Shown: positions 11,413 through 23,297, counted from the stretch's first letter. The stretch is 64,000 bases of DNA from Carposina sasakii (GCA_014607495.2 CP053170.1:9920001-9984000); one strand, 5' to 3'. Made by a program: numbers and translations. The notes: a model not told the origin generated them from the sequence alone.

Positions 11413-13030
11413 GATTTACCTACCTACCTTGGTACCTAGTTGAAATGATAAATAATCATTGATCACGCACATCAAAATGGGCATCGTTGATGTAAAACCA
11501 AACCATGTTACTCCAGAGATAAGGCTGCGTATTCAATGAGCCAGAGTTATTAACAAGATAACCTTACGGCCCGTGACTTTACACGGGGTCACGTGTGCTT
11601 TTGTCTTGTTTATTTAGTTAGCGTATTGCGTTTCTTTACTGATGATGAGTAGTGATGACGTCAGGGAATGTATTTTATTTTATGTCAACTCAACATTCAT
11701 CTAAGAACCCAACCCACAATGACTACATACATACCTGCCTACACTCGACTGACCCGAAATGGGGCAGCGAGAATCTGCAGGACCATAAGGAGATTTCAGT
11801 TACGTTTAGCATAGCAAGAATTACTAGATGCAAATGACTAACTAGTGATACCTTAGTTGCTATATTCAATCCTTCCTAATAATGATAATTGCGAAATTAA
11901 CTCTGTCTGGGCGGCTTTCACACAAAAATTTGGTACACAGGTAGTACGTTTAGCCCTCTAACCTTGGCGGGAAGGAAGTTTGCAAAGTTCCCCCCGCCCA
12001 CTTTCCTCTACACCGCAAACACAGTATAGCAAGAACAGTAACTAGCAATGCCTTGTAAGTCCTGTAATATTGGAAATCACCTCTTGTCGGGAGGTAGATA
12101 GACCTTTGCAGCCATAGATCACATCACATTACATAATATAATCTTTTCTAATATCATAAAGCTGCTAAGTTTGTTTGAACACGCTAATCTCAAGAACTAC
12201 TGGTCCGATTTGACAAATCCTTTCAGTGTTAGATAGCCCATTTATCGAGGAAGGTTATACAGCAATCCGCCTCGGCTTCCTACGGGTGCAATACCCGTAT
12301 CATGGACTGCCGCTAGTATCATATACAATGCCATGCAAACGCAAACAACGACCTGACATCTCATAAAGTACTTAGTGTTTTATAAAATATCACGCTGTTC
12401 TTGCAAGGACGCGCTAAAACACAAGTTATCTGTTTTAATCTAGCTCGATCTACTTTCCTCCTACACTATGATTTCTACAAGTTTAACCGATTCTAAGCCG
12501 AAACCGAACTTTGCGAGGTTTCCTGAACCTCTTTGTACTTTTTGTACTACATAATATAAAATAATGTCGCTTCCCGCTGTCTGTCTGTCCTTATGTATGC
12601 ATAGATCTTTTAAAACTACGCAACGAATTTTGATGCGGTTTTTTTATAGACAGAGTGATTCAAGAGGAAGGTTTTATGTATAATTAGGGTCCCGCCCTGG
12701 CTTCGCGCGGGTGCAGAGCCCGCGAACGAATTTATAGTAAATAAATGCTGGGTTTTATAATTAACCAAACAACATATAACCTACTTGCACGACCTTGGAT
12801 AGGATTAAAACGATTAAGCGACAGAGACAAAATCGCAAATTATCATAGAGAAACGTCGTCGGCAAAAACTGTTGCGTCAGTGGCATTTAGGTTAGCGAAC
12901 GTTAGGAAATCTGGGAAAAAATATTCCTCAATGTTGGTAAATCTAACCTTCTGTAGATTTTTAGACCCAGCCCTACCGCGTAGCTCAACAGATTAAATGA
13001 TAATAACTAGAGGGAGTTTCACCAAAAGGG
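11413..13030. other. No gene recognised; diverged retroelement tails
   Basis: Repeat-like phrases occur at 12,160-12,310 (CTAATCTCAAGAACTACTGG, TACGGGTGCAATACCCG) and 12,590-12,735 (CTGTCTGTCTGTCC, TTCGCGCGGGTGCAGAGCCC). Both are typical of old lepidopteran retroposon ends. No coding exon was recognised. Confidence 0.5.
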
Positions 13031-13031
13031 T

Positions 13032-13345
13032 TTTTTGAGTGATGGCGCTAGTCACTATGTATATGACTACATGATCTGATATCTGTTGTTTATAAATGAA
13101 ATTGTATTAGGCGTGACAATTCGGAAGTTCAAACATTCACTATGGGTGCGCCCACCACCGGACCTACACCCTCCACTGAGGTAGTGCAAGTGCTTGTTTT
13201 CGCAGTTATGAGTTATCAGATCCGAGGGTCAGGGTGTAGGGCTCGGTGGTGGGCGCACCCATAGTGAATACATAATCTGTGCTAATGATGTTTGTTACGA
13301 AATCAGACATGGGAGTTATTCTATGAAACGGACTCTAGTCCAGTC
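13032..13345. mobile_element. MITE family E, interrupted by a second MITE
   Basis: The ends GTGATGGCGCTAGTCACTAT and TTCTATGAAACGGACTCTAG match uninterrupted copies at 23,203-23,297 and 43,237-43,368. Here the internal part is broken by the 135-bp palindromic element at 13,135-13,269. Other relatives are at 26,028-26,270 and 48,290-48,372. Confidence 0.65.
13135..13269. mobile_element. 135-bp MITE with about 26-bp perfect terminal inverted repeats
   Basis: It starts ATTCACTATGGGTGCGCCCA and ends TGGGCGCACCCATAGTGAAT. The inverted match is perfect for about 26 bp and continues with mismatches (CCTACACCCTCC against its complement). The 50-bp loop is unrelated on the two sides. No other full copy was seen in the window. 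Confidence 0.85.
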
Positions 13346-13429
13346 TTTCCCAAAGTAGACGATAACGCCTCCTCGTCAAACGGCACTTAAGGTCCCAGAA
13401 AAAAATAGCACAACTAATATGCTATAAAC

Positions 13430-13495
13430 ACGCCTTTATCCCCTACGGGGTAGGCAGAGCACCAAGGGCCGATGGAACCACATGGTGCCACTTCT
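13430..13495. repeat. Dispersed repeat with 'GGGTAGGCAGAGCACCAAGG' core
   Basis: Inverted copy of the block at 3,300-3,425. Confidence 0.55.
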
Positions 13496-14746
13496 GACCA
13501 ATTTTGAGGGTATAGTTGAGATGTACAAGTTCGGTTAGTAGTGACAGGTGGTCAGCCCATCGCCTACAAAACACCAAGATTCTCTTGTCCCTCTACTGAC
13601 TTGTACAGTATGCCCGGAAAGAAAAGCAGCTGTAGTATTATACTTTTTTTTTCACTCCCAGAGCAGTATATGTACAAGAAATTTTTAAGTTGAAATAAAA
13701 ATGGGCGGCGCTAATGATTTTCAAAGTGGGCGTTAGACGAAATAAGTTTGCAAACCTCTTTAGTCTAGATAGTATAAATTCATAGCCTGTGCTGTTGATT
13801 TTACTAGAAAACTACAGCTGCATCTTTACCGTGTTTTCTCCTCTACCGTCGCGTTGGTCACTAAATTAACTTTTCATTTGATGGTGTTTGCACATGTTAT
13901 TTCCTTATTTGCTACGGTACCGAATAGCAGGCGTGTCGACTACGTTATTAGTCGTGTTTCGATAAATATTATAAATCCAATAACAAACAAACCTATACTT
14001 GTTAATTAACCATTGCATTTGATAAATGGAATTAATAAATAATAATAATATATCATAATAAAATATCGAAATGGAAGGCCTTTGAATAGGAAACCTAGTA
14101 TCTATCTTTCAGTTATTTATTAATACATAGGTATTAAGACATACATTTTATAAATAAATGGGAATACTAAAGCGACGACCGGTATAAGCGTTGCGGTTTA
14201 AACAGGATTGGTAACCGAAATGAATCTTCTTTAATAAAATTCTCATTTCATACAGTATAACATTTTAATCACCCTAATTAATCAATAATAATAGGTGGAA
14301 CAGGTAGAAGGAAAGAAAGAATTTTCCAAAATTCCCACAGGAAACGTGAGAAAAGAATATTCTAAAGTTTCTGCAGATGAAGTTAACTCAACATAAACCC
14401 AATAAAATTTTAAAAACACTATACAATATCAACCTTGCGGCACGCCCCGGCTGACCCAAATATGAATGTTGCGGTTAAAACTACAAAAGTCCGATCGAAC
14501 GCTCTGATTGGCTATCGATTTATATTTTGACGTTCATTGTTTTAACTAACACCCCCCCCCTCCCTATTCCCCCGAACCGAGGTGATACAGAATTATTTCG
14601 GGTCGATTGGTGAAAGAGATAAACTAGAATTATCGGGACAAAGGAAAAATCAACTAAATAGGTTCTGATAAGAGTTGTTCAGGTACATATACACATGTAT
14701 AGGGAAAAACATGGGCGACATTTTATTCTTCGAGTAGACAGAACCC
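13496..14746. other. No gene recognised
   Basis: AT-rich DNA with AATAATAATA micro-repeats near 14,038-14,055 and a C-tract at 14,551-14,565. No coding signal. Confidence 0.45.
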
Positions 14747-14946
14747 GCCCCCTGATTACATAAAAGCAATAGTAAAGCCGAAGCCGCGCGATCGCGATAA
14801 TTGAGAATGTGTGCGTGCGCGCAACGACCACTCGGCGTCCTCCCGCGCCCCGCACCTCGCCCAAGCACACACACATACACACACACTCTCAATTATCGCG
14901 ATCGCGGGGCTTCGGCTTTGTTATTGCTTTTACGTAATCAGGGGGC
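14747..14946. mobile_element. MITE family B, near-perfect palindromic copy
   Basis: It starts GCCCCCTGATTACATAAAAG and ends CTTTTACGTAATCAGGGGGC. Each arm continues through GCAATA, AAGCCGAAGC and CGATCGCGATAATTGAGA, or the complement. The middle is rich in ACACAC/GTGTGT. The overlapping open frames here are products of the palindrome, not genes. Confidence 0.85.
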
Positions 14947-15800
14947 CGTATTCCGTCCCTCATCAAAACTAAAGCAGAAGTTTTATTACTTAGCAGAATA
15001 TGTAGCTACCTAACCTAGGTTTAAACTCAGAATAAATAACTCGATATAAACAAAAAATATCACGGCATATATCGCGAACCGCGTTCACAAGTGAACCGTT
15101 TCGCAATAACCTACTCGGTTCACAATACAAGTAGATACCTACTGTATTATTGGAGTTAGTAAAAACAGACAAGTAGTTTATCTTAGGTGTATTGTAAAAA
15201 AAAATAACAATTCTATACTTTGAGTCATTGTGACACAATTCAATTCAATTCTATCTAACTCGATCGCGTTTGCAATTCTGATAAAAAAAAAACGGAATGA
15301 TTAGGTAGGTGACTACAAAACGTTAACACGAACGTGTTCAACGTTCAACATGTGAAGTTCTATCACGGCCGCTACACGACGGCATCGTTATTACTAGGGA
15401 ACCTAGCTTAGAAACCTAACGCAGAATCTTAGTGAGGAACTTGTTCAAAATCAATACGCTATAGTGTGGACAAAGCTGACACAAAAACTACATCATGATT
15501 TTTACACTATGTTAAAACGCTGCAAAAAAAAATCGGACACAAAGTCAATATATATACTAAAATTACACTGTAGTTAATACTATATACTCGTACATATATA
15601 TATGGTAAACTAGCGGCTTTCGTCTGCATGAGGGGGCATTGCATTCATGCGAAGCCGGGGCGGCTCATTATATACAATATACCTTACATTCCCGCCATGC
15701 CACCGCAACTCCCGTAAGCCACGATCAACAGCAGCGATCAGAGAAATGTAAACAAACAAAGAAGTTACCAAAGTATTTAGACTAATAGAATGAGACATTA
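14947..15800. other. No gene recognised
   Basis: AT-rich DNA with a TATATA tract near 15,590-15,602. No coding signal. Confidence 0.45.
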
Positions 15801-15801
15801 T

Positions 15802-15948
15802 GGTCGATTCCGGCAGTCACACTTAAACCTAAACGTAAAATTAGTCCTACCTGTCCTTTTCTCTCAGCCATTTATGTTAAGAACGGAGAGAGATAGACCT
15901 GACTAAGATTAGGTTTAGGTTTAAGTGTGACTGCAGGAATCGAACCTA
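15802..15948. mobile_element. MITE family F (CAGTCACACTTAAACCTAAA)
   Basis: The arms TCGATTCCGGCAGTCACACT...TTAAACCTAAACG and TTAGGTTTAGGTTTAAGTGT...GACTGCAGGAATCGA are inverted copies of about 34 bp. Their centre has TTAGTC and GACTAA blocks around AGCCATTTATGTTAAGAACG. A second copy is at 30,513-30,637 and a one-arm relic near 16,228-16,270. Confidence 0.85.
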
Positions 15949-16328
15949 ATATGAGGCATAAAAATACTGCGGCACTACTAGGAGAAAAAAACCTTCATGC
16001 GTTCGATGCTACATACCTAAATACCTACTTAAAGGCAAAGTTGAAAAACTCATAGTTTCACAAATCCTTATAAGGAATGTCCATGACCTAACAAACAAGA
16101 AAACATTTCAACACACCTAATAACTAGATAGGTAGATAACTTTTAATTTGTGTAAAGTCGTTTAGCAACAACATCCAAATTGACGGTGACAAAACAGCCT
16201 GCAAAATCCTGTATAACGTAGCCGATTGTGACCGTCACACTCAAACGTTTAGGTTTAAGTTTAGGCGCCATTAGAATATTATGCCTAGCGACTGTAGCTC
16301 TTAGAGCTGGTAGTAGGTAAATATGTAT

Positions 16329-16498
16329 GGGCTTAGTGCGAGTTTTCACCTCGACCTCGATCGCGTTAACGTAAACTATTCAATCAATCACGTAGTGCCG
16401 TTGTTCTCACTTTTATTACATCACGTCATCACGCCATATCGTGATTGGTTGGCTACTCAACGCAAACGAGTTCGAAGTGAAAACTTACACTAAGCCCT
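16329..16498. mobile_element. MITE family G (GGGCTTAGTGYRAGTTTTCA)
   Basis: GGGCTTAGTGCGAGTTTTCA at the left is inverted as TGAAAACTTACACTAAGCCC at the right. Internal TCACGTAGTG and CATCACGTCATCACGCC words are shared with an opposite-orientation copy at 18,276-18,428. Confidence 0.75.
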
Positions 16499-16514
16499 CA
16501 GGTACAATGTGACA

Positions 16515-16598
16515 TTATAAAATTATTAATAAAGAAATGGAAAAAAATCCTCACCCGGGTGGGAATCGAACCCACGACCTCTGCATTGACGTATTTTC
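16515..16598 (-). mobile_element. tRNA-derived SINE, truncated copy
   Basis: On the minus strand it carries the T-arm region (GGTCGTGGGTTCGATTCCCA) and the TTTTTTCCATTTCTTTATTA tail of the element at 5,748-5,858. The D-arm half is missing. Confidence 0.65.
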
Positions 16599-16911
16599 AG
16601 TGTAGGTAGGAACTGCTGATCGGCAGACAGCAAACGGCATCGTGTAAAAAATTGGATCGCCAGAACAGCAAGATCACTAAGAAGATCCTGCAGCCACGTT
16701 AAACATAACATGTAGGCATTTCATCAGTGAGTTTTAGCTCATCGCCTGCGAGTACGATTTTTAAATAGTATGTGTCAATACAATATAGTTACGAGTACTA
16801 ATGCGTTGAACTATGCTAAGCGAATTACGTATGGATGGACACACCCACCTTGTCACACAAGGCCAGATAATCTGTTTGTCACGCTCTCCGCAAACTGCAA
16901 CTGCGGCACCC

Positions 16912-17045
16912 GAAAGCAATGCGATCTAGAATTGTACAATATTCGCTGATTGCATATAAAAATCGTATTACGTAATAGCAATGGAAATTTCATTCAAAGC
17001 GAAAATTGTACATATTTCGCTGTCGCATTGCTACTGCTCTGCGTT
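16912..17045. mobile_element. Diverged MITE family B copy
   Basis: It shares AAAGCAATGCGAT, ATTGTACAATATTCGCTGAT, CGTATTACGTAA and GCGAAAATTGTAC words with the 32,917 and 47,364 copies. Its outer ends are decayed. Confidence 0.5.
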
Positions 17046-17960
17046 AGGAAGATACGCAATTAGACTGCGGATTATGTGATTCATGATTAGTTAATGGTTA
17101 ATGCTGCCTTTTACTAACACCCTATCCCAGAGTTTTACATAGATAGATATCAAATGGGCATTAAGTCTCATTAGGCTGACGTCTTTATCTAGACTAGCAA
17201 CTATAGCTTCAAAGCGTCTCTATGCAGACTTATTTTTTTAGCAGCATAATCGTTTCATTCTACTCGGGCCACGTTGACTAACTGTATAAACACCATCATC
17301 ATCAATAATCACTATATAGAAATACACCGGTTAGTATATTTCTAATAATTATTATCTATAGGCGTAACATCGGATCATCTCCAAGACACACTGGCTGGAA
17401 GACGCACATAAAGCTTCTTCAAATGAGGTCTCAAGCCAGCATTAATGCGTTGGCAGCCGCTAATAATGTAGTGTAGCATCAGTATATAGGTACATTGCTA
17501 AATAAATAAAAAATGCTCATGCGGCATCCATTGGTTAGTTGGTCCGTGGCAAATAACCCGTCATCGCGTTAAATACGCCGATCCGTCACCGCGGACTTTG
17601 ATGAATTGGTCCATCGGCAAATACATCAGCAGTACTTAACGCTATACATATAATATTATATTGCTGGACAGGGGCGGCTTTACCCAGGGCCGGCCCGCCC
17701 ATACGGCGAACGGAGCAGTCGCCCTAGGCGCCAAATCCTAGAGGGCGCCTAAATGGTAAAGACATAGGTATATATTATTAGGAGCAAACAGGAGAGGCGC
17801 CATAATTGGCTCTAAAATTTACTTCGGGCCGGCGGCGCTGGTTTTACCTATAGTGCAGACGTTGCGATGCACTCGGGTACTCGCGTGTTAGGGGGCGTTG
17901 CGACACATAGAACCTCCAAGCATGGACAAGAACAACGGACAGAGTGTGTCCAATGTGATT
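17046..17960. other. No gene recognised
   Basis: It includes a GGCGCC-rich repeat-like stretch around 17,690-17,830, which contains GCCCTAGGCGCC and its relatives. No coding exon. Confidence 0.45.
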
Positions 17961-17962
17961 GG

Positions 17963-18135
17963 GCGTTTCTCCACTAGACGACACGACCAGGGCTTTTTGT
18001 CATTTTAAAAGGAAGGCCGTGTCGTGGTCTTGTCGTCTAGTAAAAACGAGCCATGCTATTTAATACATTTTTGTAAAAAGTCGTGGTCGTGTCGTAACCG
18101 TGGTCACGTCGTGGTCGTGCCGTCTAGTGAAAAAG
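17963..18135. mobile_element. Inverted-repeat element with CTAGACGACACGACCAC ends, second copy
   Basis: It starts TCCACTAGACGACACGACCA and ends TCGTGGTCGTGCCGTCTAGT, related to 10,645-10,822 but internally rearranged. Confidence 0.7.
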
Positions 18136-18275
18136 CTGGACAGCATGAGGCAAAAAGGCGCCAGGGAAGTGTTTGCATATGAATGCTACACGGCTCTACC
18201 GCCCCTGTTGCTAGGTACTCTGTCTACCCATAAAATAATAACAGGGTTCTGTTGACTACAAATGTTGATAGTCTG

Positions 18276-18428
18276 GGGCTTAGTGTGCGTTCTTACTTAG
18301 AACTTGTTCCTGTTGACGTAAAGCAGCCAGCCAATCACATTGCGGCGTGATGACGTGATGTAGAACAAGAGAACATCACTAACTACGTGATTGATGAATA
18401 GTTTACGTTAACGCGATCTAGATCGAAG
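18276..18428. mobile_element. MITE family G, second copy (inverted)
   Basis: It contains GGGGCTTAGTGTGCGTTCTT, AGCCAATCACATTGCGGCGT and a GTTTACGTTAACGCGATC block near the right end, matching 16,329-16,498 in reverse. The outermost right end is lost. Confidence 0.65.
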
Positions 18429-18429
18429 G

Positions 18430-19724
18430 TATCAGGTTGGGTAATCTATCATATGAAAATGCTTCGTCCGAATTGCTTTGTGATATAAAAGGTTTTCCCG
18501 AAATTCCCACAGGAACGGGATTCACGGTAATTCTTAAGTTTACACGGACGACGTCGCAGGCATTTCCTAGATGTAAACAAAAGCGATGAGAAACTCTACT
18601 CCACATTTTACTTAAGGATGCAGGATATAAAAAAATGTCACAGAAAATTAATCTTGACCAGATGCCATTCCACCAGAATGTGCTTAGCTAAAGATACATG
18701 TATGTGTCATCAATCATATCTGTTGATAATGCAATCAAAAACTAACTAGTAACATAGCATAACTAGTGGAAAGGCAGCATAGGCTTTGTGCTAAACCAAC
18801 AATGGTCCCACCCACTACATAAAAGTTGGTGGCCCTTTAAATCCAGGAAAATCCTGGATCGACCCTTGTAGTGAAAAAAAAATACTAGAAACAACCACTC
18901 TATATGCATTGCTAACTATGCTTATGAGCCATAAAAAGTGGCCATTATAAATTCCACTTTCTGTAAACTACAGATTAACAATAACACAGATGAATTAAAG
19001 CATATTGAGCAAATACTTCATTGAACTGTTCAAGATTAAGAGAATAATAAATATATAAATAAATAATATAAAAGTTACATGTGGTTTACCTATAGCAGCT
19101 GTTCCCATGTGAATATTAGGGAATCCACTCTTGGTACTACTCGTCAATCAGCAGAGAGTACAATTTATGCCAAATTTTAACTTCCTACAACTGTAGCTTA
19201 ACCTGTTTTGTAATGTCAGTTACTCTTGTCATAGAACAGAATAGTTTTCTTGTGCTGCTATCTGGCTATAGTATTTTCTAAGATGACTGATGAAGAGAGA
19301 ACTTTAAGATAGGCACATAGTGGTGTTGAAAAACTACAAAATAAATGGTTTCTATTGTACCAATGTATGCTGGAGTAGTATAGTAGCCTAGGCGTCTTCA
19401 AACACAAACGCTACTCATTTGCTAAGTGTGGATAGATAGTAGATATCTATTATCTATCATGCCATTCAAGAAGCTAGGCCATGTCCATGACCGTCATAGC
19501 CTGCCAAAACTGAATGTAAAATCAATTAGAGCCCTAGAACCTACAGATTAGGTTTGCTAAATCAGACTGTACAAATTGTTATTTTTTTTTACAATTTGCT
19601 AGGCAAACATTTGACCTCCATCGTGCCTGATGTTAAGCAAGATGCGGCCTAAGTTATTGAGTGTGCCGGGTATATGTGAAGTGATTACAATAGATAGAAG
19701 AGAATACAGAAGTGCATATGGCTA
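18430..19724. other. No gene recognised
   Basis: AT-rich DNA with no repeat or coding exon that I can name. Confidence 0.4.
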
Positions 19725-19858
19725 CAGACTGCGGTCACCAACCCGCCTGCCCAGCGTGGTGACTATGGGCAAATACCCACATGGCAGTCTTGTGGCATGC
19801 CCTGGGGGAGGCCTACGTCCAGCAGTGGACTGCAATAGGCTGATGATGAGTATGATAT
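19725..19858 (+). mobile_element. LINE 3'-region fragment, family D
   Basis: It contains CTGCGGTCACCAACCCGCCT, CATGGCAGTCTTGTGGCATG and GGCCTACGTCCAGCAGTGGA, then CTGCAATAGGCTGATGATGA. The last 60 bp recur at 54,780-54,872 and 55,928-56,015. One frame ends in an AYVQQWTAIG-like peptide, as LINE reverse transcriptases of this group do. Confidence 0.7.
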
Positions 19859-19859
19859 G

Positions 19860-20700
19860 GCTACTGTAGGTAACTAAATAAATATACAAGCATTATACTA
19901 ACTAGCCAACACTTGCAATATGTCAATATCAAAGTTTTAAATAAGCTTTGACTACTAGGTTACTTTTAGAAGGATTTACAATTTGCTTGGTGCTATAAAT
20001 TCCATTATAAAATAAAGGTATTTGTTTTTACCACTTGAAATGTAATAGTGGTAGGTACATGACCATAGTAACATGACAATGTTGATACATATTATGGCCA
20101 TAGTAAGTATTGTTTGTCTTTGATAAAATTACTGTGTTGGAGATAAGATTGTAAAATTTTGGAATTAACTACAATGATAAATCATAGAGGCACTGGATAA
20201 GTGTAAAAAAACAGAGTTGTTAAAATGTTTAATTAACCAATATAAATTGTAATTAGATCATATTTTGTTCAGTGTTCATGCTTAGACAATAAAAACGGTG
20301 ACAACACCAATTTGAAATTGCTTGTCTTTTGAAAATTTTACAATGTTGCTTCTTTGGCATTTTCTGTAGTTAAGACGATTAATAGAGCGGACAGAACAAT
20401 ATATGTAATCTTATAATGAAGAAAGACGTTTATTTAACTACTTAACATCGTAGAAATCGTAGGTATGTTACGTACGAACGAGATGTTGTTTGGTTGTCGC
20501 AACTATTTATGTTAGCAGTATGACAAGATATGACGAATAGAGGGTGGAAGATATCGTGTGAACTGAACAGCTGGCTGCTTTACAAATAAGCCGGCGCCTC
20601 TCAGAGGTAGCCAAGCCACGCTACGATTGCAGCCTAATATAGCCAAATAGGTTACAACTTAACCAAATACATCGGTGTATACAAAATTCAACATTTACAA
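19860..20700. other. No gene recognised
   Basis: AT-rich DNA upstream (plus sense) of the putative non-coding exon. No coding signal. Confidence 0.4.
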
Positions 20701-20719
20701 CCACATAAACTGTACTTAC

Positions 20720-21025
20720 GTGATTTCGCCTGTATCATCCAATAAAACACTTCATAGCTATACACGAAACAATATTCACAACATAAATAATCACTATTTA
20801 ACACAGAACATTGGTAAAAACCAGCCAACGTAGTATTGCACATACGATTTTGTAATCATCGATTACTCGACACAAATTGCACAGATATATCAAAAAAGCA
20901 CATAACAAGAAATTAACAATATCGAATAAGTTTTTAACACTAAAGTAACAAAATAATCACACAATTTAAAAATGTGTCCGTAACTAATTGCCCTTGCGTT
21001 CACATAAAACGGCGGCCATCTTGCG
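20720..21025 (-). promoter_or_regulatory. Putative promoter and untranslated first exon of a minus-strand gene
   Basis: On the minus strand there is a YY1-type core motif (CAAGATGGCCGCCG, about 21,010-21,024). It is followed by about 300 bp without a long open frame and then a strong donor CAC|GTAAGT after base 20,720. YY1 motifs of this form usually sit at transcription starts of housekeeping-type promoters. The nearest downstream minus-strand acceptor with a start codon is the exon at 467-641, so this may be its 5' exon across a roughly 20-kb intron. The motif and donor are seen; the exon and the link are inferred. Confidence 0.35.
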
Positions 21026-21257
21026 TTCGTACGAACTTAAAATAAAATGTTGCCAGAATAACATTCCAATTCCCTACAAAAATAAATATTATTATTCACA
21101 TTAGTGGTGTTCAAAAAAGCTATATTCTCGGAACGCGTGAAAGTGATATGCTACATGCAAATAGCGCGCTATTTTTTCCGTGACATTATAACGTTACTTG
21201 TTGCGCGCAAATCACAAGTCACGAATGAATGACTGAACGAATACGCTATATTCTTAT

Positions 21258-21386
21258 CCAGCCAATGACAAGTCGTGAAAACGCTATTATTCTAGTTGAC
21301 GCGATTTCATATAGCTGTTGGTAACCAATAACAAGTCACGAATACGCTATTTTCTATTTGACGCGATTTCATCTAGCTGTTGGTAG
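21258..21386. repeat. Two tandem units of about 65 bp upstream of the putative promoter
   Basis: Both units contain ACAAGTC(G/A)(T/C)GA, ACGCTATT, then TTGACGCGATTTCAT and TAGCTGTTGGTA. Unit one is at about 21,258-21,322 and unit two at about 21,323-21,386. A partial third unit (CACAAGTCACGAAT) precedes them near 21,208. Confidence 0.7.
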
Positions 21387-22021
21387 TCCGGCGCCGGCCG
21401 TCATACGCTATGCATGTGCGTGTCGAAGGCGCGATGAGTCATGCGTACGCGACACGTGAAGCACGCATATCGTTATTGCGTTTAGCTTGGAACGAGTCAG
21501 TTAAATCATTGGTTATTATTACGATATGGACAAATAGCATGTTATTTTTAAAAGCTATACGTTATATTAGATACCAGTAATTCACACTTGCGTCCACATT
21601 ATGCGTCCTTAAATCTCATACGTTACGTTGCGATATTCCAACCAATAAGAACTTCATACAAACGGTGTAAGAGCTTTGCATTGATAATGTTTATTGAAAA
21701 AGAAGAATTGACGTGAGTGTGTACTTGTAATTTAATTATACCTAATAAAAATTAGTCCATTAATGTAACGTAAAAATATCGAATAATATGTTATTTTTTT
21801 TTGTGAATTGGTTGGTGGATGGTGGGTGTGTGATTCGCACACTTCTGCCCAACCTCTTTGGGAATAATGGGCGTGACTATTCGAGGGGTTATAGGCTATT
21901 TGGAATAAGTGCCATTTATACAACTTTACAGGAGAGCGATATAAAGTTTGAAATTTTAGAAAAAAAAAAAAACTTTTTTGTTGTCCTATCGAAATAAACC
22001 TTATATTTATGGATAAAAGAC

Positions 22022-22150
22022 TTGGCTAGGAAGTCTGTCCATCTCGCGGATGGCCTTCCCATGCTGCGCTTGCCGATACATAGTAGTCACTCTAGAAATC
22101 TTTCTGCTCCATCGGCCATCGGTTCTTCGAGCTATGTTCCCTGCCCGTTG
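22022..22150 (-). mobile_element. RTE-like LINE fragment
   Basis: Read on the minus strand it carries CATAGCTCGAAGAACCGATG, CGGCAAGCGCAGCATGGGAA and CCATCCGCGAGATGGACAGA, diverged from the copies at 185-437 and 58,085-58,385. Both ends are truncated. Confidence 0.65.
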
Positions 22151-22524
22151 TTACTTTTTAATAAATGCGAAAGATTTCACGCTTTTATTATAAACGAAGG
22201 AAAATAAAAAATAATTTTATGACTATAATGTGACATTTAAAATTACTTTGTCTAAAGAATATAGTTTAGTGGATTATCTGCGGGCAAAACCTACTATTCT
22301 CAGTACCATTTTTAATGGTAAAGTTTGTAATCTTGGCAACATCATGAAATATTCCTTTTTGCGAAATAATGTCCATGGAATAATAGTTGTTCAGCCAAAA
22401 AGCGTTTTTATTGTTTTTTCCGTGCTGATCATTTGCTGTTGCGTGGCTGATGTATTCTAGTGAAGCCCCTAATCAGCATAAAGGTAGGAAAATATAAGTT
22501 GATTTTACTTCGCATCTACACCAG

Positions 22525-22800
22525 CACCCGTTTGATGAATTTGGTGTGAGCGAGATGTCTCACTTTTAAACGTCAATTTCACAGAGCTATTAATAACTAG
22601 ATAAACTAAGTGTATGTACTTTGCATGTAAAAAATCAGTAAAAAATAGACCTAAGAATTAGAATAGACACTCATTCTCGAGCCAGGACTGAATGAATTAC
22701 ACACCAAGTAGAAACACTTGCCTTGTCTAGTCATTACTTAGCTCTGTGGATTTATTTATTATGAGACATCTCTATCTCACCATATTTATCATACGGGTGC
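22525..22800. mobile_element. MITE family H (GAATTTGGTGTGAGCGAGAT)
   Basis: The left CACCCGTTTGATGAATTTGG...GTGAGCGAGATGTCTCA is inverted at the right as GAGACATCTCTATCTCACCA...TATTTATCATACGGGTG. The internal blocks ACAGAGCTATTAATAACTAG and TTGTCTAGTCATTACTTAGC...TCTGT are also inverted. Other copies are at 52,474-52,847 and 58,814-59,143. Confidence 0.8.
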
Positions 22801-22963
22801 AGTACCTTCTTTGTAATGTACGTAATCATCAGCCTGCCGTGTTATCAAGTATTGGGCAAAGCCAATGAGTAAAACAAATAAAGTACATACATACTTAAAT
22901 TTATTTATTTATTTTCTACCATTCTTTACTTGGGCAAAACACAAAGTTGGTATTTAAACCGGT

Positions 22964-23168
22964 AGGCTGATTACGTATCTTGCAAAAGCAAAGCAGAAGC
23001 AATGCGGGAGCGAAAATTGTACTAATATTTCTTCCGTTGAAATGTCAAAATTCCTTTGAAATTTTTTGAGATTTTACGTAGGTAGTACGAACTTGACAAG
23101 CAATCAGCGAATTTTGTACAAATCTTCGCTATCGCTTTGCTTTTGGTAGTTACGTAATAAGCGGGCGG
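22964..23168. mobile_element. MITE family B copy
   Basis: GGCTGATTACGTATCTTGCA and GAAGCAATGCGGGAGCGAAA at the left are inverted as TTCGCTATCGCTTTGCTTTT and TTACGTAATAAGCGGG at the right. The interior has the GAAATGTCAAAATTCCTTTG and TTGACAAGCAATCAGCGA words shared with 32,917 and 47,364. Confidence 0.75.
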
Positions 23169-23202
23169 GATCGGACTACAAATGTTCGCTTTCGATGAAC
23201 GA

Positions 23203-23297
23203 TGGCGCTAGTTACTACCTATGTATGACCACATTTTCTGTTACACTGCATACAAAAAAATGTTCGTTCCGAAATCAGGCATATGAATCGGACTCCA
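23203..23297. mobile_element. MITE family E copy
   Basis: It runs from GATGGCGCTAGTTACTACCT to CGAAATCAGGCATATGAATC, ending GGACTCC. It is an uninterrupted relative of 13,032-13,345. Confidence 0.6.

Noticed and set aside
12745..12996. 83-codon plus-strand open frame
   Set aside because: No recognisable motif, next to repeat tails, no splice signals that would connect it to another exon.
14650..15013. Three overlapping cysteine-, valine- and arginine-rich open frames
   Set aside because: They come from the palindromic MITE at 14,747-14,946 with its GT/AC-rich centre.
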